A program made the position numbers and the translations under genes. The notes beneath the pieces were generated by a model. That model was not told the origin of the DNA. It searched no databases and was given only the letters and a program-made list of their open reading frames with translations. This document shows, piece after piece, positions 1-5,016 of a stretch of 5,172 nt of DNA; position 1 is the stretch's first letter, and every line of letters starts with the position of its first letter. Origin of the DNA: Candidatus Nanohaloarchaea archaeon (GTDB taxonomy: Archaea > EX4484-52 > DAOVKX01); the NCBI GenBank assembly GCA_030631505.1, contig DAOVKX010000071.1, positions 1-5,172 on the forward strand. Direction: 5' to 3'.

Positions 1-1
1 A

Positions 2-532
2 ACGTGGTATCAAAAAAAGGCGGAAAGCCCCACGTCTGTTTTGTTCGTAGAAAAAAGTCTTGGGATACTCATAGATGAGAATATTTCATTTGCAGGCAGA
101 TTTGACAGAGTAGATATAGTTGGAAACAGCAGAAATGTATGCGTTGTTGATTACAAAACAGGGGATGCATATAGGCACATAAAAAACATTACAGACAACA
201 ATGACCCTCTTAACAAAGACTGCGACCCATATCTTCATCAGCTCATAGCATATAAATTAATAATGGAAAATCAGCCTGACCCTTACAAAGTAGTATCATG
301 CAAACTTGAATTTTTAGAGCCTTCAAAAAGAACAGTTAAAAAATACAATATAGAAGAAGGAGAATATAAAACACTTGAGCTTACAATAACTGATAAAATG
401 GCAGAAGATATGAAGAAGCTCATTATTGATGTGTGGAAAAGAATCCACAATCTTGAGTTTGAAAAATTAGCAGAATACGATAAAACAAAATGTGAGAATT
501 GCAATTTTAGATGTGTGTGCTGGGAGATATAA
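2..532 (+). CDS. RecB/AddB-type PD-(D/E)XK nuclease, C-terminal part (5' end outside window)
   Basis: The frame is open from the window edge to the TAA at 530-532, so this is the last ~176 residues of a longer protein. Counting from nucleotide 2, the nuclease core shows GRFDRVD (32-38), the VVDYKTG strand (48-54) with the D50/K52 pair, and a later HQLIAYKL helix with the Q-x3-Y signature of RecB-family nucleases. The tail has a C-x2-C-x5-C pattern (Cys164, 167, 173), which in AddB and Cas4 proteins helps hold a 4Fe-4S cluster; the fourth cysteine would lie upstream, outside the window. By family knowledge this is a DNA-processing exonuclease domain, most likely the end of an AddB-like helicase-nuclease subunit used in double-strand-break repair. 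A stand-alone Cas4-like or RecB-like nuclease cannot be excluded without the N-terminus. A TTG at 41 could start a shorter frame, but conserved-looking sequence continues upstream of it. Confidence 0.85.
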   Translation, partial: TWYQKKAESPTSVLFVEKSLGILIDENISFAGRFDRVDIVGNSRNVCVVDYKTGDAYRHIKNITDNNDPLNKDCDPYLHQLIAYKLIMENQPDPYKVVSCKLEFLEPSKRTVKKYNIEEGEYKTLELTITDKMAEDMKKLIIDVWKRIHNLEFEKLAEYDKTKCENCNFRCVCWEI

Positions 533-541
533 GCGATTTCT

Positions 542-1960
542 TTAAATATCAAATATTTTCCCTGGATTTAAAATATTATTAGGATCAAAAGACTTCTTTA
601 TTGTTTTCATCAATCCAATTTGAGTCTCATCTGCAAACAACGGCAGGTACGCTTTTTTTGTTATACCTATTCCATGCTCTCCTGAGACCTTCCCGCCACG
701 GTTTCTTGCATCAATATGAATTTCCTTCTTAACCTTTTCATATTTTTCTTTCCAGTCTTCCATTTCTCCGGTTGTTTTTCCATCAAGAATCCCTATTTTG
801 GTAAGATGCGTATGAACATTGCCGTCGCCAGCGTGACCGTAGTTAGGAAGCCACATCCCGTATCTTTCCGAAATTTGATATACTGCGTTGATATGATTGG
901 CTATCTCTGCTCTTGGAACAACTATATCCAGGATTTCTATTGTCTGTAATTTTAATGCTTCATAAATCTGGCTTCTGATATTCAGGATGTTTTCCTGCTT
1001 CTGTGTCGTATCTGCAACAAACACATCAACAGCGCTATTATCAAGACAGATTTCCGATATTCTTTCTGCGGTTTTTTCCACTTCCTCTCTACTCGTTCCA
1101 TCAACAATGATAATCAAGTAAGCTCTTCCTCCTTTACATGGCCATTTTGCCCCTAAATGATTTTCTGTAATAGTGACAATATCATCCTCAACAAATTCTA
1201 TGGCTAAAGGCAAAACACCTTTTTGAATTATTATTGGAACTGAGCGGATAGCATCGGACAGGTTAGTGTAAGGCGCAATAAGAGTGAACATTGTATCAGG
1301 AGGCGGCAGGATATTTAATGTAGCCTTAGTGATAATTCCAAGTGTTCCTTCAGAGCCCACCATAAGATGAAGAAGGCTATATCCTGAACTATCCTTTATT
1401 ACTTTGCCTCCCAGATTGGTTATCCTGCCGTCAGGCAAGACAACCTCCAGCCCCATTACGAAGTTTCTTACGGTTCCGTATTTTATCGCTCTTGCTCCGC
1501 CTGCATTAGTCGCAATTACTCCACCTATCATTGCGCTTTCTTCCCCGGGATGCGGCGGGAAAAACAGGTTTTTCTTCTTCAGCTCTTCATAGAACTGCAT
1601 TAAAGTAACCCCTGATTCCATTACTGCCATAAGATTGGACTGGTCTATCTCCATGATTCTGTCCATACGTTCAAGACTTAGAACTACTCCGCCAAAGACT
1701 GGTATACATGCGCCACATAATCCTGTAGCGCCTCCGCGCGGAACAATTGCAAACCGTTCCTTGCAGGCAAGTTTTATAATCTCAGACACTTCCTCGGGAG
1801 ACTTTGGTTTTACTACTATCTCAGGATATTTTCTTATTGACTGAAGAGCAAATTCATCATGAGAATAGTCTTCCATCAATTCTTTTTCACAAATAACGTT
1901 TTTCTCACCAATAATATTTTGGATCTCTTTAATAGTGGTGCTGGTTAATTTCTTATACAT
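542..1960 (-). CDS. glcD: FAD-linked oxidase, GlcD / D-lactate dehydrogenase family
   Basis: This 472-residue protein is full length for the family. An N-terminal FAD_binding_4 domain (about 45-185) carries PRGGATG (74-80) and GGVIATNAGGARAIKYG (146-162), which hold the FAD pyrophosphate, followed by GSEGTLG (202-208). The C-terminal FAD-oxidase domain (about 220-468) carries NYGHAGDGNVH (373-383) and SGEHGIG (426-432), whose histidines and glutamate belong to the active site. Family members oxidise D-2-hydroxy acids such as glycolate or D-lactate and pass electrons to a partner or quinone. The usual iron-sulfur partner GlcF is not visible here, so the substrate and the gene symbol are tentative. 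The ATG at 1960 is supported by AGAGGA seven bases upstream. The gene lies just behind an antitoxin and a truncated toxin and converges on the nuclease gene with only a 9-bp gap; no terminator is visible between them. Confidence 0.93.
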   Translation of the reverse strand: MYKKLTSTTIKEIQNIIGEKNVICEKELMEDYSHDEFALQSIRKYPEIVVKPKSPEEVSEIIKLACKERFAIVPRGGATGLCGACIPVFGGVVLSLERMDRIMEIDQSNLMAVMESGVTLMQFYEELKKKNLFFPPHPGEESAMIGGVIATNAGGARAIKYGTVRNFVMGLEVVLPDGRITNLGGKVIKDSSGYSLLHLMVGSEGTLGIITKATLNILPPPDTMFTLIAPYTNLSDAIRSVPIIIQKGVLPLAIEFVEDDIVTITENHLGAKWPCKGGRAYLIIIVDGTSREEVEKTAERISEICLDNSAVDVFVADTTQKQENILNIRSQIYEALKLQTIEILDIVVPRAEIANHINAVYQISERYGMWLPNYGHAGDGNVHTHLTKIGILDGKTTGEMEDWKEKYEKVKKEIHIDARNRGGKVSGEHGIGITKKAYLPLFADETQIGLMKTIKKSFDPNNILNPGKIFDI

Positions 1961-1967
1961 TTTACTT

Positions 1968-1973
1968 TCCTCT
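1968..1973 (-). promoter_or_regulatory. Ribosome binding site of the GlcD-type oxidase
   Basis: Read on the minus strand, AGAGGA lies seven bases before the ATG at 1960 and fixes that start. A second Shine-Dalgarno-like AAGGAG (1985-1990) overlaps the stop codon of the toxin remnant but has no start codon at a suitable distance. Confidence 0.65.
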
Positions 1974-1988
1974 GGTTAGCTTTTCTCC

Positions 1989-2036
1989 TTAAAATATGCC
2001 TGACATAAACACATTTGTGTCAAGAATAATTCTCAT
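1989..2036 (-). pseudogene. PIN-domain toxin remnant (first 15 codons)
   Basis: On the minus strand an ATG at 2036-2034 overlaps the antitoxin's TGA stop (2035-2033) as ATGA, the coupling typical of TA operons. It reads MRIILDTNVFMSGIF and then TAA. This matches the start of PIN-domain (VapC-like) ribonuclease toxins: a beta strand ending in the first catalytic aspartate (Asp6), then TNVxxSG. Complete toxins of this type run to about 130-150 residues. Everything after codon 15, including the other acidic residues of the metal site, is absent, and the remnant is followed at once by the oxidase leader. It cannot be an active nuclease. The identification rests on 15 residues, but the position after an AbrB-type antitoxin and the exact ATGA overlap support it strongly. 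Confidence 0.8.
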
Positions 2037-2296
2037 TTCTGAAGCCGCACCTTTGCAATAGTTGCAGAAATATCAGTTTCCTTCATTCCTGCAACCTTTG
2101 CTTGTCTCCGTGCGCAGAGAATAAGCCTATCAAATTCCGACATAGATGGTTTCGCTATGGACTTCAAAATAACCACATCATTTTCTCCAATCACGACAAA
2201 TTGCGCACCAGACTCAAGATGCATTTGATCTCTTATAACTTCAGGGATAACAACCTGCCCTTTTGATGACATCTTTGTCGTTGCTACATTTTGCAT
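2033..2296 (-). CDS. AbrB/MazE/SpoVT-family antitoxin (orphan)
   Basis: This 87-residue protein has an N-terminal swapped-hairpin AbrB domain (about 5-50) with the hallmark SKGQVVIPEVIR (11-22), which dimerises and binds DNA. The C-terminal part (about 51-87), with DRLILCARRQAKVAGMKE and a basic tail, matches the toxin-binding helices of antitoxins paired with PIN-domain toxins. By family role it neutralises the toxin and represses its own operon. The ATG at 2296 is set by a strong AAAGGAGG six bases upstream. A promoter with a perfect palindrome lies just before it. Its stop overlaps the start of the PIN remnant, so the partner toxin is lost and the antitoxin appears orphaned although its own frame and control region look intact. 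It may still repress transcription running into the oxidase gene. Confidence 0.9.
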   Translation of the reverse strand: MQNVATTKMSSKGQVVIPEVIRDQMHLESGAQFVVIGENDVVILKSIAKPSMSEFDRLILCARRQAKVAGMKETDISATIAKVRLQK

Positions 2297-2302
2297 AATA
2301 AA

Positions 2303-2310
2303 CCTCCTTT
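2303..2310 (-). promoter_or_regulatory. Strong ribosome binding site of the AbrB-type antitoxin
   Basis: AAAGGAGG on the minus strand, six bases before the ATG at 2296. It is a near-perfect Shine-Dalgarno match, the strongest in the window, as expected for an antitoxin that must be made in excess over its toxin. Confidence 0.8.
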
Positions 2311-2311
2311 T

Positions 2312-2327
2312 ATCTTACCAGTAAGAT
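2312..2327 (-). promoter_or_regulatory. Palindromic operator of the TA operon
   Basis: ATCTTAC-CA-GTAAGAT is a perfect inverted repeat with 7-bp arms and a 2-bp centre. It overlaps the downstream end of the predicted -10 box and covers the likely transcription start, ahead of the AbrB-type gene. AbrB/MazE antitoxins autoregulate through sites in this position, so it is the likely operator. Binding itself is inferred. Confidence 0.6.
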
Positions 2328-2354
2328 TATGGCATAATTTATAGCGGTTTGCAA
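2326..2354 (-). promoter_or_regulatory. Predicted sigma-70-type promoter of the TA operon
   Basis: On the minus strand a -35 box TTGCAA (2349-2354) is separated by exactly 17 bp from a -10 box CATAAT (2326-2331), followed by the palindrome at 2312-2327 and then the Shine-Dalgarno and start of the antitoxin. The boxes match consensus at 4/6 and 5/6. The -35 box lies inside the remnant transposase frame. Confidence 0.6.
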
Positions 2355-2419
2355 ATATTTTTTATTTGAATTATGTGATGAGGAAATTCAGAAACAACTA
2401 CTCTTGCTATCCTTGCCAT
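2339..2419 (-). pseudogene. REP-associated tyrosine transposase (RAYT) remnant, N-terminus only
   Basis: The minus-strand frame from the ATG at 2419 begins MARIARVVVSEFPHHIIQ and stops after 26 codons. This is very close to the stereotyped start of RAYT / Y1-type transposases (MARxARVVVPGxPHHVTQRGN), in which FPHH leads into the first beta strand and the single catalytic tyrosine lies much further on. Intact family members are about 150-300 residues long. Similarity fades after about residue 21, where the sequence runs into the promoter of the antitoxin gene. The HUH motif and catalytic tyrosine are missing, and no good Shine-Dalgarno precedes the ATG, so this is a dead 5' fragment. These enzymes mobilise short palindromic REP-like repeats; palindromes lie just upstream of this start. 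Confidence 0.75.
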
Positions 2420-2435
2420 AGGTAAATTTTATGGC
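2415..2435. repeat. Inverted repeat at the RAYT remnant start
   Basis: GCCATA (2415-2420) and TATGGC (2430-2435) form a 6-bp stem around a 9-base loop. It includes the start codon of the transposase remnant and is followed on the plus strand by a run of five T. It could be read as a weak plus-strand terminator, but no plus-strand gene feeds it, so a start-site hairpin or repeat remnant is as likely. Confidence 0.35.
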
Positions 2436-2453
2436 TTTTTCTAACACCCTGGT

Positions 2454-2478
2454 CAATTATAATTGGTATTGTGTCCCC
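2454..2478. repeat. Perfect 12-bp palindrome next to a GGGGACACAATACC motif; possible REP-like element
   Basis: CAATTATAATTG (2454-2465) is a perfect palindrome. It is directly adjacent to GGTATTGTGTCCCC (2465-2478), which on the minus strand reads GGGGACACAATACC. It lies about 35 bp upstream of the RAYT remnant start, where the repeats mobilised by such enzymes often sit. From memory, GGGGACACAATAC-like sequences recur beside RAYT genes in environmental bacteria; I could not check this. Confidence 0.4.
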
Positions 2479-2523
2479 TGATTTCCCGATTTCCCTGATT
2501 TCTTTGATTTCTATTTCTTGATT
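2477..2523. repeat. Degenerate 8-9-bp tandem repeats (CCTGATTTC-like)
   Basis: Successive units read CCTGATTTC, CCGATTTC, CCTGATTTC, TTTGATTTC, then a partial TATTTC and TTGATT. This is a short pyrimidine-rich tandem array without coding potential. It directly adjoins the GTGTCCCC motif of the putative REP-like element. Confidence 0.6.
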
Positions 2524-2666
2524 AAAAGTTCCAAAAGTGTGAACGCATTTTTACTCCCACAAATCCTTCTTATTTTGTTTAACATAGTCTCATCCCCCCC
2601 CATATTTAAAATCCTAAATTCTAAACCCCTTAAAGACTAAATTTTCAATTTTAAAATTCCTAATTA
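2524..2666. other. AT-rich non-coding spacer downstream of the DUF1016 nuclease
   Basis: No coding frame or RNA gene is apparent. The stretch contains a run of eight C (2594-2601), short related AT-rich words around CCTAAATTCTAAA, and the perfect palindrome AATTTTAAAATT (2647-2658) just after the nuclease stop codon. The palindrome has no G+C stem and no trailing T-run on the minus strand, so it is not a convincing terminator. Confidence 0.5.
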
Positions 2667-3782
2667 TTATTTCTTCTTTAGTCCCATTTCCCCGCTTAAT
2701 TCAGATTCAATCTCTTTAATCGTCGGTAAATTTGATTTAAATCTCTTCGGCAAAGAATGTGTTAAGCGGTATTCTGAAACACCGATAGGTTTTTTGATAT
2801 CACTTAACGCATATTCAGCAATCAGTTTATCTTTTTTCTTGCAAATCAAAATGCCAATGGTTGGTGCATCTTGCTTTGAGCGCAATTGAGAGTCAACGGC
2901 TTTTAAATAAAAGTTCATTTTACCTGCATGTTCCGGCTCAAAATCTACAGCCTTTAGCTCTATAATCACATAGCAATGCAAATTTATATGATAAAATAAC
3001 AGATCAATAAAAAATTCGCGGTCAGATACTTTTAACGGAACCTGTTTACCAAGATAGGAAAATCCCGCTCCAAGTTCTAATAAAAATTTTGTAATATGGC
3101 CGATCAAAGCGTTTTCCAAATCCCGCTCATTATAATCCTTTGTCATACTCAAAAAATCAAAAATATAAGGATCTTTAAGAGTTTGTATGGCAAGATCAGA
3201 TTGAGGCTTTGGTAATGTTAACGCAAAATTACTAACAGCTTTTCCTTCCCGTTTATACAAACCGCTTTCAATCTGATGAACAAGTATGCTGCGGCTCCAG
3301 TTATGAGTAATCGTATTCTGAATATAGTAGAGAGCTTCTTTGATGTTTTTACACTTGGTGATAATGACAATATTATGGCCCCAAGGTATTTGGGTGATTT
3401 GTCCAACAGCCTGTTGGACAATTGTATGTAGATTCAATTGGGCAACAAGCTGTTGCCCAATTTGGCCAACAGCTTGTTGGCTAATTACCTTATTTTTATT
3501 GTAAAACAAATACCACTGTCTTATATACTTAAGATTTCGTTCAGAAAATCCCTTCATATCTTGAAATTCAGATGTTAAATCCTTACTAAGCTGCAAAAGG
3601 AATCCATCTCCCCATTTAGCTTCAGCCTGCTTGGCAACAATATCAGCTCCAAGCTCCCAATAAAGCATTAAAAGCTCCGTATTTACTTTTACAGCAGCTT
3701 TAAGCTGCGCCTGTTGAACTTTGTTCTTGATAGCTGATAGCCATTTTATATAATTACGGTCGTGTCTTAATTCAAGTTTCAT
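2667..3782 (-). CDS. DUF1016 / YhcG-type PD-(D/E)XK nuclease
   Basis: A 371-residue protein of typical family length. The N-terminal DUF1016_N helical domain (about 8-97) shows the characteristic LYWELGADIV and GFSERNLKYIRQWY. The C-terminal nuclease domain (about 132-350) shows PWGHN (133-137), then FFIDLLFYH with Asp260, VIIELKA with Glu275 and Lys277, and EHAGKMNFYL: a complete PD-(D/E)XK active site. By family knowledge this is a predicted DNA-cleaving enzyme; its biological role is unsettled, and homologues occur near restriction-modification and other accessory genes. Between the two domains lies a linker with three QQ(A/L)V(G/A)Q repeats (102-107, 110-115, 123-128). The ATG at 3782 is preceded by GGGAG. 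It starts 29 bp after the regulator gene on the same strand, so the two may be cotranscribed; no separate promoter is obvious. Confidence 0.9.
   Translation of the reverse strand: MKLELRHDRNYIKWLSAIKNKVQQAQLKAAVKVNTELLMLYWELGADIVAKQAEAKWGDGFLLQLSKDLTSEFQDMKGFSERNLKYIRQWYLFYNKNKVISQQAVGQIGQQLVAQLNLHTIVQQAVGQITQIPWGHNIVIITKCKNIKEALYYIQNTITHNWSRSILVHQIESGLYKREGKAVSNFALTLPKPQSDLAIQTLKDPYIFDFLSMTKDYNERDLENALIGHITKFLLELGAGFSYLGKQVPLKVSDREFFIDLLFYHINLHCYVIIELKAVDFEPEHAGKMNFYLKAVDSQLRSKQDAPTIGILICKKKDKLIAEYALSDIKKPIGVSEYRLTHSLPKRFKSNLPTIKEIESELSGEMGLKKK
3399..3484. repeat. Three consecutive palindromes inside the DUF1016 gene
   Basis: Palindrome 1 has 11-bp arms (3399-3409 / 3411-3421) around one base. 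Palindrome 2 has 12-bp arms (3436-3447 / 3451-3462) around AGC. Palindrome 3 has 7-bp arms (3465-3471 / 3475-3481) around GCT. All share a CCAACAG...CTGTTGG-like core and encode the QQ(A/L)V(G/A)Q repeats of the interdomain linker. Each could form a strong hairpin in single-stranded DNA or mRNA. Confidence 0.85.
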
Positions 3783-3811
3783 ACCATCTCCCTAATTCCT
3801 GTCTCATGATC

Positions 3812-4891
3812 TCATCTTTTTTCACAAGAATAACGTTCTATTATTTTAACATGAACAAGCTTTGTCTGCACGTCCTTCTTTTTATCTGCAATCCTTTCAA
3901 ACAACAATTTTAACGCTGTATTTGCTATCTTTTTTGGTTGTGTGTCAATCGTTGTCAAAGGAGGACGAGTATGTTTGCTGTTTTCATAGTTTCCAATGCC
4001 TACAACACTTATGTCATTCGGAATTTTCAGTCCTTTATCCTTAATAGCATTTAATGCTCCATAAGCCAATCTGTCGTTTGCTGCAAATACTGCGGCAGGA
4101 GAGTTATTTTTCAGAATTTTGTTCATTGCAATAACACCATGTTCTGATACATCTTCTTCACATTTCTGAACAAGTTTTTCTTTATATTCAATATTTGAAT
4201 CTGATAAAGCCTTTATATACCCCTGGTAAATATTTAAAAACCATTGATATGACGGTCCGTTTATTAAAGCTATCTCTTTATGTCCGAGTCTTATCAAGTA
4301 TTGAACTGCTCTATAACTATAGTCAACACTATCCAGAATTACACGATCAAATTCATTCTCAACAGGATCGGAATATATCAGATAGCCCAATAAGACCGTA
4401 GGAATATCCAGCTTTTTTAAGCGTTTTACTATTTTTGCTGTTGTTAATCCTGTAACTAAAATACCATCCAGACGCCTTCTTTGTATGAGTTTTAATAATA
4501 CATCTTTAATTTGATTCTCTGAATTAATAGTAAAGATCATTAAATTTGAGTTAAAACTCTTTAAAGCCTTTTCAAACTCCAGTATGATTTTAGAATGATG
4601 CTCATCAAAAGCATCTACGTTAATAAGAACATACCCAATTGTTTTGGGTGTTATGGAATTTGATCTCTGCCCAATAAATGTTCCCTTTGTACCCAGTCTA
4701 AAAACATGTTTTTCTTTAACGAGGATATCCACAGCTTTTCTTAGAGTTATTCTGTTAATATTATATTCATCTGCTAATTTACGTTCAGTAAGCAGCTTGC
4801 CTTTAGTAAATTCATTTTTTTGTATTCTTTTAATCAGATCCTCAGCCACCTGCTTATAAATAAATTCATCTTCCTTAAATAGCTTGCGCAT
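3812..4891 (-). CDS. GntR-type regulator with LacI-like sugar-binding domain (AraR-like architecture)
   Basis: A 359-residue protein. The N-terminal winged helix-turn-helix (about 10-73) contains LLTERKLADEYNINRITLRKA (start at 33) and the wing FRLGTKGTF (64-72), typical of GntR proteins. The rest (about 84-357) is a periplasmic-binding-protein fold of the LacI/GalR type, with IGYVL, LDGILVTG, VQYLIRLGHKEIALINGP, FAANDRLAYGAL (Asn272-Asp273) and PPLTTIDTQP. This GntR-LacI arrangement is that of AraR, a carbohydrate-responsive repressor released by its sugar. The ligand and target genes are unknown: no sugar transport or catabolism gene lies in the window, and the nearest genes on its strand are the DUF1016 nuclease and, further on, the oxidase. 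A consensus-like promoter and a direct repeat precede the gene, so autoregulation is plausible. The ATG at 4891 has only a modest AAAGG upstream. Confidence 0.9.
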   Translation of the reverse strand: MRKLFKEDEFIYKQVAEDLIKRIQKNEFTKGKLLTERKLADEYNINRITLRKAVDILVKEKHVFRLGTKGTFIGQRSNSITPKTIGYVLINVDAFDEHHSKIILEFEKALKSFNSNLMIFTINSENQIKDVLLKLIQRRRLDGILVTGLTTAKIVKRLKKLDIPTVLLGYLIYSDPVENEFDRVILDSVDYSYRAVQYLIRLGHKEIALINGPSYQWFLNIYQGYIKALSDSNIEYKEKLVQKCEEDVSEHGVIAMNKILKNNSPAAVFAANDRLAYGALNAIKDKGLKIPNDISVVGIGNYENSKHTRPPLTTIDTQPKKIANTALKLLFERIADKKKDVQTKLVHVKIIERYSCEKR

Positions 4892-4909
4892 CTTTATTAA
4901 CCTTTATAC

Positions 4910-4942
4910 ATACACCAATTTATTCTTTGCTTATATACCAAT
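4910..4942 (-). promoter_or_regulatory. Direct repeat, possible operator of the GntR/LacI-type regulator
   Basis: On the minus strand ATTGGTATAT (4933-4942) and ATTGGTGTAT (4910-4919) match at 9 of 10 positions and start 23 bp apart, roughly two helical turns. The first overlaps the -10 box and the second lies in the leader, a layout suited to autorepression by a dimeric regulator. Binding is inferred. Confidence 0.4.
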
Positions 4943-4968
4943 ATAGACAAAGATATTATTTTTGTCAA
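4940..4968 (-). promoter_or_regulatory. Near-consensus promoter of the GntR/LacI-type regulator
   Basis: On the minus strand a perfect -35 box TTGACA (4963-4968) is followed after exactly 17 bp by the -10 box TATATT (4940-4945, 5/6). It lies about 50-75 bp before the regulator's ATG and is the best sigma-70-type promoter in the window. Confidence 0.75.
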
Positions 4969-5016
4969 GCTTTTTTTGATTTTTTTTGAATTGATGCTTC
5001 ATTTTGAAGCTTTTTG

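Noticed and set aside
2..532. Cas4 nuclease of a CRISPR system
   Set aside because: The RecB-type motifs and C-terminal cysteines would fit Cas4, but no CRISPR repeats or other cas genes are visible, and the length needed upstream is unknown. An AddB/RecB-like protein is the more economical reading.
552..577. Inverted repeat AATATTTT / AAAATATT near the end of the oxidase gene
   Set aside because: The arms are pure A/T inside coding sequence with a 10-base loop, expected by chance in AT-rich DNA, and no T-run follows on the gene's strand.
2461..2470. ATTGGTAT in the spacer as another operator of the GntR/LacI-type regulator
   Set aside because: It is a single 8-base match in the opposite orientation, without the paired 23-bp spacing or a promoter, so chance is the better explanation.
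3218..3421. 67-codon open frame on the minus strand inside the DUF1016 gene
   Set aside because: It overlaps the confidently identified nuclease frame, and its translation has no recognisable domain.
3772..3807. Short frame starting MRQELGRWYE in the gap between regulator and nuclease
   Set aside because: Only 11 codons, overlapping the nuclease start, without a Shine-Dalgarno or recognisable similarity.
4996..5010. Hairpin GCTTCA-TTT-TGAAGC as terminator of the right-edge gene
   Set aside because: The T-run follows it only on the plus strand, whereas the gene is on the minus strand. The stem is just 6 bp, so it is not a convincing terminator for that gene.
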